A DNA stretch of 64,000 bases from Brevibacterium yomogidense (GCF_900163715.1 NZ_FWFF01000003.1:1-64000), one strand, 5' to 3'. Positions 34,152 to 43,046 are shown, counted from the stretch's first letter. Numbers and translations: made by a program. The notes: generated by a model from the letters alone, not told the origin.

Positions 34152-34529
34152 TCAGCCGTTCACCAGGACTGCATGCGCGATGAGATGGTCGAGTCGCCGA
34201 ATATCGACGTTCTTCCCCAACTTGATCTTGATGTGGCCAGCCCGGGTCCAGAGCTCGAGCTCGGCGTTCATGTCGAAAGTTCCCGCATTTTCGCTGGACC
34301 ACATGTTGATCGCGGAGTACGGAAGCGAGTAGACCTCAATCTTCTTACCTGTTAGACCCTGCGCATCACGGACGATCAGGCGCTTGTTCGTGAAGACAGC
34401 GGAGTCCCGCATCGTCTTGTACGCGGTATACGGTTGCTCGCCCTCGACCAGTAGCGGCCTGATGTCTTCGGGAATAGGAATCTCTGACACGAATGTCCAC
34501 GCAGTCAGCGCGGTGATCTCTGCACTCAT
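34152..34529 (-). CDS. PH domain protein (bPH_1/YvbH-like)
   Basis: The product is 125 residues. The fold pattern is a beta-barrel PH domain: AYKTMRDSAVFTNKRLIVRDAQGLTGKK (split), VEVYSLPYSAI-like strand, then the ELELWTRAGHIKIKLGKNVDI strand pair and a C-terminal helix. The strand FTNKRLIVRD followed by GKKIEVYSLPYS is characteristic of bacterial PH proteins. It is probably cytoplasmic or membrane-peripheral and its partner is unknown. ATG at 34529 is 6 nt after TAATCT, suggesting a leaderless message. Confidence 0.8.
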   Translation of the reverse strand: MSAEITALTAWTFVSEIPIPEDIRPLLVEGEQPYTAYKTMRDSAVFTNKRLIVRDAQGLTGKKIEVYSLPYSAINMWSSENAGTFDMNAELELWTRAGHIKIKLGKNVDIRRLDHLIAHAVLVNG

Positions 34530-34535
34530 CTGCCC

Positions 34536-34541
34536 AGATTA
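34536..34541 (-). promoter_or_regulatory. -10 element of a leaderless start (PH-domain gene)
   Basis: TAATCT on the minus strand, then 6 nt, then ATG at 34529. Confidence 0.5.
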
Positions 34542-34548
34542 GCGCCAT

Positions 34549-35712
34549 TCAGCTGTTCCGAGATTCACGCAAGAAGCCCACAACCGCAACGACTGCGTCA
34601 ACAATGTCGTGCCGTGTCAGCATCCGCGTATCGAGGTCATGGATTGTCGACAGTCGCAAACCTCCATCGCTGCCGAACACACCGCCACCGGGATACTTCA
34701 CTCCGTCGGTGATCTTTCCTCTCCACGCGTCAAAGTCGAAACCGCTCGGGTCCCTCCTGAATCCGTCGCGCTTTCCAGAGGACAAGGAATCCGCAACCTT
34801 GTCCATGCCACACGCTCGCAACTCAGCGCGCACTGCGGTTCCGCTCATGCTTGTACGCAGATCACTAGCAAGGTTGAAAGCCAGGCGCCTCGCCTCCACC
34901 CGGCCCCGTACTCCAGTGACTGGATCGACTTCCACCATCGCCCGCAGCTTCCACACAGTTGAGCCTGAGCGACGAACCGGACTGCGCAGATCGACTCCAA
35001 CAGCCACAGAAAAATCGTCCATGTCACGGGGGTGTGCTGCCCAGGCGAGGATCATGGGACTACCACCATTATCTCGGAGTGCGATGGCTGAGGTGATCCC
35101 GGGCAATGCAGATAGCTCCGCGGAGACTTCACGAGCCATCCGCTTCGTCACGATATCGGGAACATAATAACCAGCTCTTTGACCCAGGACTCCGTCGGCC
35201 TCAAGATCCCACTCGCTCAATACTCGAACGATTTCACGAGAGAGCCACGCTGCGTGCGCATTCGACGAGGCCTCCCACGAAGCGAATATATCGCGTAGGC
35301 GGATGCGGCCCCAGTCCGCACTGGCTTCTGCTTCATCTATATCGAACGAGCAGAGATAGAGCTTCGGACGCACGTCAAGGGTGTCAACCCACTCCACGTA
35401 TCGGTCCAGCTGGTCGCCGTGGAGCGACGATGCGCCCTTCATTTCAAGGACCGCTACGGGATGCTCGTCCTCCGCGTCGAAAACGACCAGGTCTATTCGG
35501 CCGAACCCCGTGGACAGCTCTCGTGCTGCGGTGTAGGAACGGCTATTTGGAAGTCCTAAGAGGTCCCTCAACGGCGTATCGTCAAGCTCGATCAGGAGCG
35601 CCAGTACGTCGCTTGCAGAATTCTCGGACGCGAGCAGCCTGCTCAAATTCGACAACGATCCGTGTGCAGGTGTCTGATCCTCGACTCCGTTGAGCTTCTG
35701 CCCACTCGTCAT
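34549..35712 (-). CDS. PD-(D/E)XK nuclease-like protein
   Basis: The product is 387 residues. The region near residues 70-115 reads GFGRIDLVVFDAEDE, then VAVLEMKGASS, then HGDQLDRYVEWVD. This is the D...ExK core plus the following helix expected of PD-(D/E)XK enzymes, with Asp in IDLVVFD and Glu-x-Lys in LEMKG. The C-terminal half contains MILAWAAHPRDMDDFSVAVGVDL and is not recognised. ATG at 35712 has AAGGGCGAG upstream. It could be a defence-type or repair nuclease; neither is shown. Confidence 0.6.
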   Translation of the reverse strand: MTSGQKLNGVEDQTPAHGSLSNLSRLLASENSASDVLALLIELDDTPLRDLLGLPNSRSYTAARELSTGFGRIDLVVFDAEDEHPVAVLEMKGASSLHGDQLDRYVEWVDTLDVRPKLYLCSFDIDEAEASADWGRIRLRDIFASWEASSNAHAAWLSREIVRVLSEWDLEADGVLGQRAGYYVPDIVTKRMAREVSAELSALPGITSAIALRDNGGSPMILAWAAHPRDMDDFSVAVGVDLRSPVRRSGSTVWKLRAMVEVDPVTGVRGRVEARRLAFNLASDLRTSMSGTAVRAELRACGMDKVADSLSSGKRDGFRRDPSGFDFDAWRGKITDGVKYPGGGVFGSDGGLRLSTIHDLDTRMLTRHDIVDAVVAVVGFLRESRNS

Positions 35713-35853
35713 GATGTTCTCGCCCTTCACGTTGTGACGCTCGACTACTCCAGTCTTCCATTCTTCTGCGAGATTGGAATCTTGCGATCAATGAAACGCA
35801 GCTCGACAAGACCACAGCCACTGTCACAACTCACCCCACGTACGCTCGTTCGA

Positions 35854-35859
35854 TACGGT
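35854..35859 (+). promoter_or_regulatory. -10 element of a leaderless start (mug)
   Basis: TACGGT, then 6 nt, then GTG at 35866. No ribosome site is visible for any of the candidate starts. Confidence 0.5.
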
Positions 35860-35865
35860 GTGAGC

Positions 35866-36516
35866 GTGACTCCACGGCGCCCCTCACCGCTCGGCGGCAG
35901 GAAGCCCACGAAAGACGACCTGGCGCAGGTGGACACCACTGCGCCGGACGGGGTCGATGACATCCTCCCCCTCGATCCGAGCGTGCGGCTGCGGCTCCTC
36001 ATCGTCGGCATCAACCCAGGGCTCTGGACCGCAGCCGTCAATGCTCCCTTCGCCCGACCGGGCAACCGCTTCTGGCCCTCACTGCACCGCGCCGGACTCA
36101 CCGACCACCAGGTCAACGCAACGCTGGGACTGTCCGAGGAGGACGAACAGCAGCTGCTGTCACGCGGCATCGGACTCACGAACCTCACGGGACGCCCCAC
36201 TGTGCGTGCGGATCAGCTGAGCCGCGAGGAGCTCCGTGAAGCAGGACAGCGACTGATCGGACGTGCGGAGGCGATGAAGCCGGGTGCGGTCGCGATCGCC
36301 GGTATCACTGCGTTCCGCACGGCCTTCAGCCTCCCGAAGGCTGTGCTGGGACCGCAGGACCCCGCGGACGTCCCTGGCTGGCCGGTCGACGTCACGCTGT
36401 GGATCGTCCCGCAGCCCAGCGGACTGAATGCGCACGAGAACATCGACACCCTCGCCGCGAAGTGGCGTGCAGTGTGGGAGATCGCGGGTCGTCAGCCCAC
36501 CGAACGGGATTCGTAG
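35866..36516 (+). CDS. mug: G/U mismatch-specific uracil-DNA glycosylase
   Basis: The product is 216 residues from GTG at 35866. The catalytic motif is VGINPGLWTAAVNAPFARPG, containing the family GINPG with the catalytic Asn, followed by NRFWPSLHRAGL and GIGLTNL. A C-terminal PQPSGLNAH segment matches the SGLN loop of Mug. It excises uracil or modified pyrimidines mispaired with G. ATG at 35791 is an alternative start, but it has no ribosome site. It overlaps the decayed MFS gene (convergent) by 25 nt. Confidence 0.88.
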   Translation: MTPRRPSPLGGRKPTKDDLAQVDTTAPDGVDDILPLDPSVRLRLLIVGINPGLWTAAVNAPFARPGNRFWPSLHRAGLTDHQVNATLGLSEEDEQQLLSRGIGLTNLTGRPTVRADQLSREELREAGQRLIGRAEAMKPGAVAIAGITAFRTAFSLPKAVLGPQDPADVPGWPVDVTLWIVPQPSGLNAHENIDTLAAKWRAVWEIAGRQPTERDS

Positions 36517-37250
36517 GCCCGTCTGCTGGCGACCGCCGCTATCGTCACCAGCAGCGCGACCGCAGCAGTGGCGCCGAACAGGAGGCCCCACTGCTGGCTG
36601 TTCGCTGCTGCCCCACCCGCCGAGGCCCCCACGGCGCTGCCGGCGAACAGGCATCCTGCGAACAGTGCGACCACCGTTCCCCGTGCACTGGGCAGGACCC
36701 CCGTCACCCACGTCTGCAGCGACGAGTGCAGGAACGACCATGTGACACCCAGCAGCAGCGCAGTCACGATGACTGTCGCGATCGACAGGTGCACGGCGAG
36801 GAGCGCGTAGCCACCCTCAGCGGCGAGGCCACCGATGGCCATGAGCCCCGGCATCGGCAGACGACGTGAGACCACTCGCACCATCCGGCTGGCCACGACG
36901 ACCGCCACTCCGTACGCCGCGATCGCGAGGCCCGGACCTCCTGCACCGACGCCCTGCGACTGGAGCGCCGGTGCCAGCAGTGTGAGGACACCGAGGACCA
37001 CTGCCCCTTCCACGAAGGCCAGCCCGATGACGACGAGCACCCACCGCCGGCGAGTGCCGTGGCCAGGGCGGTGCCGACCGCGACAGCGGCCATGAGGTCG
37101 GCCAGTGCAGGCTGGCGGTGGGCGTCATCGACGGTGTCGCCCACGTAGGTCAGAGACGCCGGGACGACTGCTCCGAAGAACGCTCCGCGGCTGCAGAGAC
37201 AGCAGCAGGCGGACGGGTGCGGCTCCGGGGTGGGTCAGCAGGATCGTCGG
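36492..37250 (-). pseudogene. decayed MFS transporter
   Basis: Three frames together read as one MFS protein. LPTILLTHPGAAPVRLLLSL lies near 37245-37190. FFGAVVPASLTYVGDTV to ALATALAGG (about 37180-37055) is the family motif region. From 37040 to 36492 the frame gives VVIGLAFVEGAVVLGVL and further helices to the stop. At least two frameshifts (near 37185 and 37055) are needed, and the first few helices are absent. Its 5' side abuts the stop of the intact MFS gene at 37267. It is probably a drug or metabolite exporter remnant. Confidence 0.8.
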
Positions 37251-37266
37251 CAGGGCTCACATCGGC

Positions 37267-38562
37267 TCACAGTACGCGGCGACGCTTCCTGCGGTGGTCG
37301 CGCGGTTCTCGTCCCGCAGTCATCGCGTGCAGCGCCGCAAGAACCGTCGCGAACACCAGCACCCCCAGGCCGCTGACGATCGCGAGCTGCAGTCCGAACA
37401 GTGCCAGCACGCCGCTGACGCCCATGACACCCAGTGCGTTCGCGGTGCGCAGATGTGCGAACAGTTCGGCTCGCCGGTCTGCGGGGACCAGTCCGTCCAG
37501 GACAAGGGAGTAGAACGTACCGAGCATCGGCAGGAAGATCCCCAGGACGAAGGCGCCGGCGAGCGTGACGCTCAGGTGCGCCTCGAACAGCGCCACCCCT
37601 AATCCAAGGGAGGATGCGGCCAGGAACCCCACGACCTTCCACGTGCTGGGCATGCGGTTGCGCACGCTCACCCAGACCCCGCCGAGCACCGATCCGATGC
37701 ACAGTGCCAGTGCGAAGATGAACGCCCACCCGGGGGCCAGGCCGAAGGACAGCGCGAAGGCGACCGCACCGACCTCGACAGCCGCGACCGAGGCTCCGGT
37801 CGCCACCGAGCAGATCAGCCAGAGATACACCGCCCACGGCAGGCGGGCCCTCGATCGTCGCACGCTCTTGTCTTCGCGCACGCCTCGCGCCTCCGGAATG
37901 CTCGGCGTGAGCACCAGTGGCCCGATGCCGAGCACTGTGATCGCCACCATCGCCCACACGGGCGAGAACGCCCCGAGCACAGAGGCGAGTACGGGCGACA
38001 GCGCGAAAGAGACCTCGTTGAGGGTTGCAGCGACACCCAGTGCGCGCGGCAGTTTGCCGGGTTCGACCAGGTGGTTCAGCAGCGTCCGCTGGAAGCCGTA
38101 TGCGGCGCCGTTCACGAGACCCGCGGCGACGACCGCCACCATGAGGGTCGCGAAGGGAGCACCCACCGCCGCGAGCACGGTGACGAGGGCGAGCCCGAGA
38201 GTCCGGACGGCGATGAGAGCGCGCAGATAGTGCACGGCGTTGAAGCGGTTGCCCAGTCGAGAGACCGGGACGGAGCCGATCACCTGTGCTGCGGTCATCG
38301 CGAAGACCAGGCCGGCCCCGGCCCCGGCGGAACCCGTCAGCGGCAGCGCGATGAGCGCGAAGGCGATCGGGGCTGCAGCCTGCGGCACGCCGAAGGACCC
38401 GTATCCGATCTGCCAACGGAGTACGTTCCACCGGGAGTCGCGGGAGGAGTCGCCCCCTATCTGCTCCTCACCCGATGCGCTCACACCGGACAGTCCATCA
38501 CGTTTCGGTGAGCGGGCAGGAGTCGGTTCCCCGGCCTCGGCGGGAGCCGAAGTTGAGATCAT
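37267..38562 (-). CDS. major facilitator superfamily transporter
   Basis: The product is 431 residues. After a polar N-terminus of about 45 residues, about twelve hydrophobic helices follow, for example FGVPQAAAPIAFALIALPL, LVFAMTAAQVIGSVPVSRLGNRF and FALALCIGSVLGGVWV. The end is a basic cytoplasmic tail (RDHRRKRRRVL). The substrate is unknown. ATG at 38562 is used; a TTG two codons upstream is also in frame. It is divergent from the TRAP-type binding protein gene. Confidence 0.85.
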   Translation of the reverse strand: MISTSAPAEAGEPTPARSPKRDGLSGVSASGEEQIGGDSSRDSRWNVLRWQIGYGSFGVPQAAAPIAFALIALPLTGSAGAGAGLVFAMTAAQVIGSVPVSRLGNRFNAVHYLRALIAVRTLGLALVTVLAAVGAPFATLMVAVVAAGLVNGAAYGFQRTLLNHLVEPGKLPRALGVAATLNEVSFALSPVLASVLGAFSPVWAMVAITVLGIGPLVLTPSIPEARGVREDKSVRRSRARLPWAVYLWLICSVATGASVAAVEVGAVAFALSFGLAPGWAFIFALALCIGSVLGGVWVSVRNRMPSTWKVVGFLAASSLGLGVALFEAHLSVTLAGAFVLGIFLPMLGTFYSLVLDGLVPADRRAELFAHLRTANALGVMGVSGVLALFGLQLAIVSGLGVLVFATVLAALHAMTAGREPRDHRRKRRRVL

Positions 38563-38697
38563 CTTCAAATCGGACCAGTTTGTCAGTAGTGTGTTCCTAC
38601 CGGTGGGTACCCGCCCAGGTCTGTTCCTCGAGAGTGCGACGAAGCGAGGAGGACAGACGAGGGTGCGGGTACCTTGCTAACTCAACGAGGAGTGAAC

Positions 38698-39978
38698 ATG
38701 ACATCAGCCCGGAAACACCGACTCTCCGCAGCGGTCGCCGTCGCTGCGACAGCGAGTCTGCTCGTCAGCGGATGCGCGGGAGGCGCAGGCTCTGCAGATG
38801 ACGGAGGCTCTGGCGAAGGATACGAGTTCGGAGCGCCGCAGGAGGACGTCGATGCGGCGATTGCAGACCTCGACCCCGTGGAGATCACCTACCAGGCAGG
38901 GGCCCAGTCGCCGAACTCCGTCTCCGCGATGAACGGCAACCAGTTCAAGGAGTACGTCGAGGAGCGATCCGGCGGGAAGGTCACCGTCGACATCGTGTGG
39001 GGTCAGGCGATCGCCGGCTACGCGGAGATCGACGATGCGCTGGCAGACGGCCGCGTCGACGTCTCTTACGCGCTGCCCATCTACAACCCGACCGAGCACC
39101 CTGAGTTCGATGCACTGGCGACCGCAACCGCCGGCATGCCGAACTCCCCGGTGCTCGGCGAGATGATCGGCAATGCCGCTATCGTCGATATGGCTTGGAG
39201 CAACGACGAGCTACTGGCCACGTACGAGGAGCAGGGCCTCACTCCGCTCACCCCGATGGTCAGCACCGGAACGTACGTGTCCGTGTGCGGCGAAGAGGGC
39301 ACCGCGCTGGACGACTACGACGGACGACAGATCCGCGTGGCGAGCGTCGCACACGAGCAGCAGGTGACGGCACTGGGCGGCTCACCCGTCTCGATGGAGT
39401 ATGTCGAGGTCTTCGAAGCACTGCAGCGCGGAACGGTCGACTGCACGTTCGCCCAGCTGCTGCCCTCGGAGGAGACGGGCCTGCTCGAAGTGGCGAAGCA
39501 CGTCGCATACACGACACCGGAGAACAGCCTGTCCGGCCGTTCGGCCGGAGCGAACCTCGCGGGTGTCGGCTACCAGAACCTGCCCCTGGCGTACCAGCAG
39601 ATCATCTTCGACTCACAGATGAGCGGATTCGCCGCGAGCAATGAGGTCATCGCGCAAGGCAACGCCGCCGGTGTCACCCAGCTCATGGAAGCCGGAGGCG
39701 AGATCGGTCCGATGGAGGAGGACGCTGATGAGCGCATCGGTGAGACGAACGATGAGCTCCTCGCCGGGATCGAGGAGTCGGGTGTCATCGGCTCCGACGT
39801 CCAGGGCCGTGCCACGGAGACCGCGGACAAGTGGAAGCAGGTCGCCGAAGAGCTCGGGTACACCGAGAAGGGCGGCTACGAGGACATGCACGAGTGGTTC
39901 GACGCGGACGACTACGACTTCGAACCGTTCGCCGAGAGGGTCTTCGAGGAGACGGCGCTGCCGCACCGGCCGAGCTGA
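38698..39978 (+). CDS. TRAP-type (DctP-like) solute-binding lipoprotein
   Basis: The product is 426 residues. A lipoprotein signal ends in LLVSGC near residue 26, and a Gly/Ser linker follows. The body resembles DctP-type binding proteins: VEITYQAGAQSPNSVSAMNGN, FKEYVEERSGGKVTVDIVWG, ALADGRVDVSYALP, GRQIRVASVAHEQQVTALGGSPV and FEALQRGTVDCTFAQ. ATG at 38698 follows GAGGAG by 7 nt. The DctQ and DctM membrane subunits are not beside it, so it may serve a transporter elsewhere. Confidence 0.82.
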   Translation: MTSARKHRLSAAVAVAATASLLVSGCAGGAGSADDGGSGEGYEFGAPQEDVDAAIADLDPVEITYQAGAQSPNSVSAMNGNQFKEYVEERSGGKVTVDIVWGQAIAGYAEIDDALADGRVDVSYALPIYNPTEHPEFDALATATAGMPNSPVLGEMIGNAAIVDMAWSNDELLATYEEQGLTPLTPMVSTGTYVSVCGEEGTALDDYDGRQIRVASVAHEQQVTALGGSPVSMEYVEVFEALQRGTVDCTFAQLLPSEETGLLEVAKHVAYTTPENSLSGRSAGANLAGVGYQNLPLAYQQIIFDSQMSGFAASNEVIAQGNAAGVTQLMEAGGEIGPMEEDADERIGETNDELLAGIEESGVIGSDVQGRATETADKWKQVAEELGYTEKGGYEDMHEWFDADDYDFEPFAERVFEETALPHRPS

Positions 39979-40001
39979 GTCTCCCGGATAGGCTCCGCCT
40001 G

Positions 40002-40043
40002 CAGACCACTGCGCTCCCGACTACTCGGGGGCGCAGTGGTCTG
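40002..40043 (+). terminator. strong hairpin after the TRAP binding protein
   Basis: CAGACCACTGCGCTCCCGA (40002-40020) pairs with TCGGGGGCGCAGTGGTCTG (40025-40043) over 19 bp with one mismatch and loop CTAC, 23 nt after the stop. Confidence 0.75.
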
Positions 40044-40106
40044 GCGCACCGGCCGAGCTGGGCGCGGAACGTCCTGCGCCAAATACGCCCTGAGTCACAA
40101 CATTCC

Positions 40107-40136
40107 TTGCGTTCTCTCAGATCGGGGGCATACGTT
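40107..40136 (+). promoter_or_regulatory. candidate dps promoter
   Basis: TTGCGT (40107-40112) and TACGTT (40131-40136) are separated by 18 bp, upstream of GGAAGG and the dps ATG at 40173. Confidence 0.45.
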
Positions 40137-40172
40137 GGCGAAGACAGATCGCAACGGATTGGAAGGTTCACC

Positions 40173-40700
40173 ATGGCCAAGACAGTTTCCGTTCCACAGC
40201 CTGCCGGCGCTCGGTCGACCCGCAGGGAGAACGCGGAGAAGGGCTTCAAGGCGCCTGCCGCACTGAGCAAGAACATGCAGAGGGTCCTCGTCGATCTCAC
40301 GGCGCTGCATCTGGTGGGCAAGCAGGCCCACTGGAACATCGTGGGGCCGAACTTCCGGGACCTCCATCTCAACCTCGATGAACTCGTGAGCATCGCTCGT
40401 GCGAATTCAGACGTCACCGCGGAGAGGATGCGAGCGCTGCACGCCACACCGGATGCCCGACCTGCAGTCGTCGCGGAGCAGTCCTCCCTGGCCGAGTTCC
40501 CGCAGGGCGAGGTGCACACGCATGACGCCATCGACCACGTGGTTCAGGCGATCGAAGCAACGGTCTGGACCATCCGCGACGTGCACGACGAAGTCGATGA
40601 GGCGGATCCGACCACCGCAGACCTGCTCCACGGCTTCCTCTCCGAGCTCGAACAGCAGGCATGGTTCATCAGTGCTGAAACCCGCACTGCCTCGAACTGA
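40173..40700 (+). CDS. dps: Dps-family DNA-binding ferritin-like protein
   Basis: The product is 175 residues. A Lys/Arg-rich N-terminal tail (residues 1-35) precedes the ferritin-like helix bundle. The ferroxidase motif is in place: LVDLTALHLVGKQAHWNIVG (split) with the key His, then FRDLHLNLDELVSIA with Asp/Glu ligands. It would store iron and protect DNA from peroxide as a dodecamer. GGAAGG lies 7 nt upstream of ATG. It is a single gene between two hairpins. Confidence 0.93.
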   Translation: MAKTVSVPQPAGARSTRRENAEKGFKAPAALSKNMQRVLVDLTALHLVGKQAHWNIVGPNFRDLHLNLDELVSIARANSDVTAERMRALHATPDARPAVVAEQSSLAEFPQGEVHTHDAIDHVVQAIEATVWTIRDVHDEVDEADPTTADLLHGFLSELEQQAWFISAETRTASN

Positions 40701-40714
40701 CGACGAATGACAGA

Positions 40715-40748
40715 CAGGAGGGCGGCCCGTGAACGGGCCGCCCTCCTG
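40715..40748. terminator. bidirectional terminator between dps and the macrodomain gene
   Basis: CAGGAGGGCGGCCCG (40715-40729) and CGGGCCGCCCTCCTG (40734-40748) form a perfect 15-bp stem with loop TGAA, between convergent genes. Confidence 0.8.
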
Positions 40749-40753
40749 CGCAT

Positions 40754-41278
40754 TCACCGTTCTTCAATCACAGCCCGGAACGCCTGTTCTGCTTCGTCTC
40801 CGAACGGGACGAAGACGACGGTCTCGACAGTCTCTGCGACCTCGGCGGCGGTGTCCTGCACCGTCTGGACTGCGATGCGAGCGGCATCGTCCATCGGCCA
40901 GCCGTAGACGCCTGCGGAGATCGCGGGGAACGCGACGCTGCGGGCACCCACCTCCGCAGCGACCCGCAGACTCTCGCGGTAGCAGGAGGCGAGGGTCTCC
41001 GACCGGTCCTCGCTCTTCGCGTACACAGGCCCCACGGTGTGGATCACCCAGCGTGCGGGCAAGTTCCCCGCTGTCGTGGCGACGGCCCGCCCGGCGGGGA
41101 GCCCGTCCGGCAGTGTGGTGTCGCGAAGTCTGCGGCACTCCGCGAGGATGTCGGGGCCTCCGGCGCGGTGGATCGCACCGTCCACTCCCCCACCTCCCAG
41201 CAGACCGGAGTTCGCGGCGTTCACAATCGCGTCGGTCTCTTCCTGCGTGATATCACCCGGTCGGATCACGATGTCCAT
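40754..41278 (-). CDS. macrodomain protein (YmdB-like O-acetyl-ADP-ribose deacetylase)
   Basis: The product is 174 residues, the normal size. Ligand-site motifs are MDIVIRPGDITQEETDAIVNAANSGL (split at GDIT and NAANS), then LLGGGGVDGAIHRAGG, RWVIHTVGPVY and the C-terminal AFPAISAGVYGWPMDDAARI. The product binds ADP-ribose and probably hydrolyses O-acetyl-ADP-ribose or protein ADP-ribosylation in the cytoplasm. ATG at 41278 follows GAGGAG by 7 nt; the longer frame to 41383 is rejected. Confidence 0.93.
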   Translation of the reverse strand: MDIVIRPGDITQEETDAIVNAANSGLLGGGGVDGAIHRAGGPDILAECRRLRDTTLPDGLPAGRAVATTAGNLPARWVIHTVGPVYAKSEDRSETLASCYRESLRVAAEVGARSVAFPAISAGVYGWPMDDAARIAVQTVQDTAAEVAETVETVVFVPFGDEAEQAFRAVIEER

Positions 41279-41393
41279 GGCGGCGCTCCTCTGCTGATCG
41301 GGTCGTTCTGGTGCGGCTGTTGTGGCTGGTCTGGTCGGTGACCCCACCGTAGTCCGGGTCACCGAGCACGTGTCCGCGCGCACTGCACGTGTC

Positions 41394-41399
41394 TAGGAT
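41394..41399 (+). promoter_or_regulatory. -10 element of a leaderless start (patatin gene)
   Basis: TAGGAT, then 7 nt, then ATG at 41407. AGGA could alternatively act as a ribosome site. Confidence 0.45.
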
Positions 41400-41406
41400 G
41401 GCGGGC

Positions 41407-42303
41407 ATGACGCTTGCGGCTGCACCCACACGAATCGAGGACACGGCGCTCATCTTCGAAGGTGGCGGCATGCGCGCCGCTGTCACCAGCGGCATGGTCG
41501 TCACCCTCCTGGAGGCGGGCCTGTCCTTCGACTGGGTGGCCGGGATCAGTGCGGGGGCGACGAACACCGCGAACTACCTCTCCCGCGACGCGCGCCGCTC
41601 CCGCAGATCTTTCGTGGACTTCTCCGCTGACGAGCAGTTCGGCGATCTGCGCACCTTCGCCCGCGGGCAGGGACTCTTCAACGCCGAGTACATCTACCAG
41701 AACTCCGGCGGCCCCGACCAGGCGCTCCCCTACGACTGGGAGTCGTTCCTGTCGAACCCCGGTGACCTGCGGGTCATCGCGTTCGATGCAGAATCAGGCG
41801 AGGACGTCGTGTGGTCGAAGTCGGACATGCCCCACATGGACGACCTCATGGTCCGGGTGCGCGCGTCCTCGACCATGCCGATCCTCATGCCGCCGGTCCA
41901 CCTGGACGGGCACGTCTACGTCGACGGTGCGATGGGCGCCGACGGCGGGATCGCGCTGAGCCAGGCGCAGCGCGAGGGCTTCGAGAAGTTCGTCATCATC
42001 CTCACGCAGGAGCGCACGTATGCGAAGGAGCCCCAGCGGTTCCCCGGCTTCTACCGCAACTGGTTCCGCCGCTATCCCGCGCTGGCCGACGCGCTGCTGA
42101 CCCGGTGGAGGCGCTACAACGAGACCCGCGAGCGCGTCTTCGAGCTGGAGCGCGAGGGGAAGGCGTACGTGTTCGCCCCGGAGCGCATGCCGGTGGGCAA
42201 CGGCACGCGGGATCTGTCGCGGCTGGCGGCGGCGCATCGGATGGGGCTGTCCCAGTCGCGGCGCGAGCTGCCCGCGATCCGGGAGTTCGTGGGGGTGCGG
42301 TGA
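41407..42303 (+). CDS. patatin-like phospholipase
   Basis: The product is 298 residues. The oxyanion loop is IFEGGGMRAAVTSG near residue 14-27. The nucleophile elbow is WVAGISAGATN with the Ser of G-I-S-A-G, and the dyad Asp lies in VYVDGAMGADG near residue 175. Its class is the RssA/YjjU-like bacterial patatins. It probably hydrolyses acyl lipids in the cytoplasm or at the inner membrane face. ATG at 41407 was chosen over GTG at 41389 and ATG at 41398. Confidence 0.88.
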   Translation: MTLAAAPTRIEDTALIFEGGGMRAAVTSGMVVTLLEAGLSFDWVAGISAGATNTANYLSRDARRSRRSFVDFSADEQFGDLRTFARGQGLFNAEYIYQNSGGPDQALPYDWESFLSNPGDLRVIAFDAESGEDVVWSKSDMPHMDDLMVRVRASSTMPILMPPVHLDGHVYVDGAMGADGGIALSQAQREGFEKFVIILTQERTYAKEPQRFPGFYRNWFRRYPALADALLTRWRRYNETRERVFELEREGKAYVFAPERMPVGNGTRDLSRLAAAHRMGLSQSRRELPAIREFVGVR

Positions 42304-42464
42304 ACAGCACGCGAACGTCCCGTTCCTCACGGCTGAGTGACCGGTGAGCGCTTCGACATCATTCAGTGAATACCACCTGTTCGCCATTGACCCAGGTCAC
42401 AGTGATCCTTCTATCGTGGCTGGTGAGGGCACCCGCTCTCAGCACCGCTGAAGAAAGGCACACC

Positions 42465-43031
42465 ATGAAACTGCGCCAGGCGATCAGCACACCGCTGGCT
42501 ACGACTGCTCTTATCGTCACCGCTGCGGTCGGAGGCTCGGTCTCCGCAGCAGCCGCGGACACCGGCAGCGCCCCCAGCGGCGCATCGGCGTCAGCCGCCC
42601 AGCCCGCCGCGTCTGCACAGTTCGACAACACCAGCGACTTCATCAACCACTACAAGGGTCAGACCCTCGCCAACAGCAACGGCAGCTACCCCGGCCAGTG
42701 CGTCAGCGCGATCTCCATCCTCCTCGAAGAGGTCTACGGCGTCGACCACGGCGCCTGGGGCAACGCAATCGACTACCAGGCGGGCGGCTCCGCCGGCCAG
42801 CAGATGGAGGCCAACGGCTTCTCCTGGGGCACCGACACGAACTTCAAGAACGGCGACATCGTCGTCTGGGGCGACGGGGCCAACACCTCCGCGTACGGCC
42901 ACATCGGCATCTACTGGGACGGTCAGATCTGGCACCAGAACTGGGATTCGGGCAGCGGCATGGACCAGTCGCTCCATGCCATCGACTTCAACAACGACAT
43001 CGACGCTTACCTCGGCTACTGGCGAGGCTGA
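42465..43031 (+). CDS. secreted CHAP-domain cell-wall amidase
   Basis: The product is 188 residues. A Sec signal (residues 1-32, AVGGSVSAAAA) and an Ala/Ser-rich stretch lead to a CHAP domain. The catalytic Cys is in GSYPGQCVSAISILLEE near residue 85, the His in AYGHIGIYWDG near 147, and the polar partner in IWHQNWDSG. It would cleave peptidoglycan cross-bridges or stem peptides outside the cell. AAAGG lies about 9 nt upstream of ATG. A terminator follows at 43067. Confidence 0.88.
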   Translation: MKLRQAISTPLATTALIVTAAVGGSVSAAAADTGSAPSGASASAAQPAASAQFDNTSDFINHYKGQTLANSNGSYPGQCVSAISILLEEVYGVDHGAWGNAIDYQAGGSAGQQMEANGFSWGTDTNFKNGDIVVWGDGANTSAYGHIGIYWDGQIWHQNWDSGSGMDQSLHAIDFNNDIDAYLGYWRG

Positions 43032-43046
43032 CGCACGGTTACGCCC

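Noticed and set aside
37235-38431. 398-residue minus-strand frame overlapping the intact MFS gene
   Set aside because: Arg/Gly/Ala-rich shadow of the transporter without hydrophobic helices.
38602-38615. Near-palindrome GGTGGGTACCCGCC between divergent MFS and TRAP genes
   Set aside because: Only a 14-nt imperfect match in a G+C-rich gap; too weak to list as an operator.
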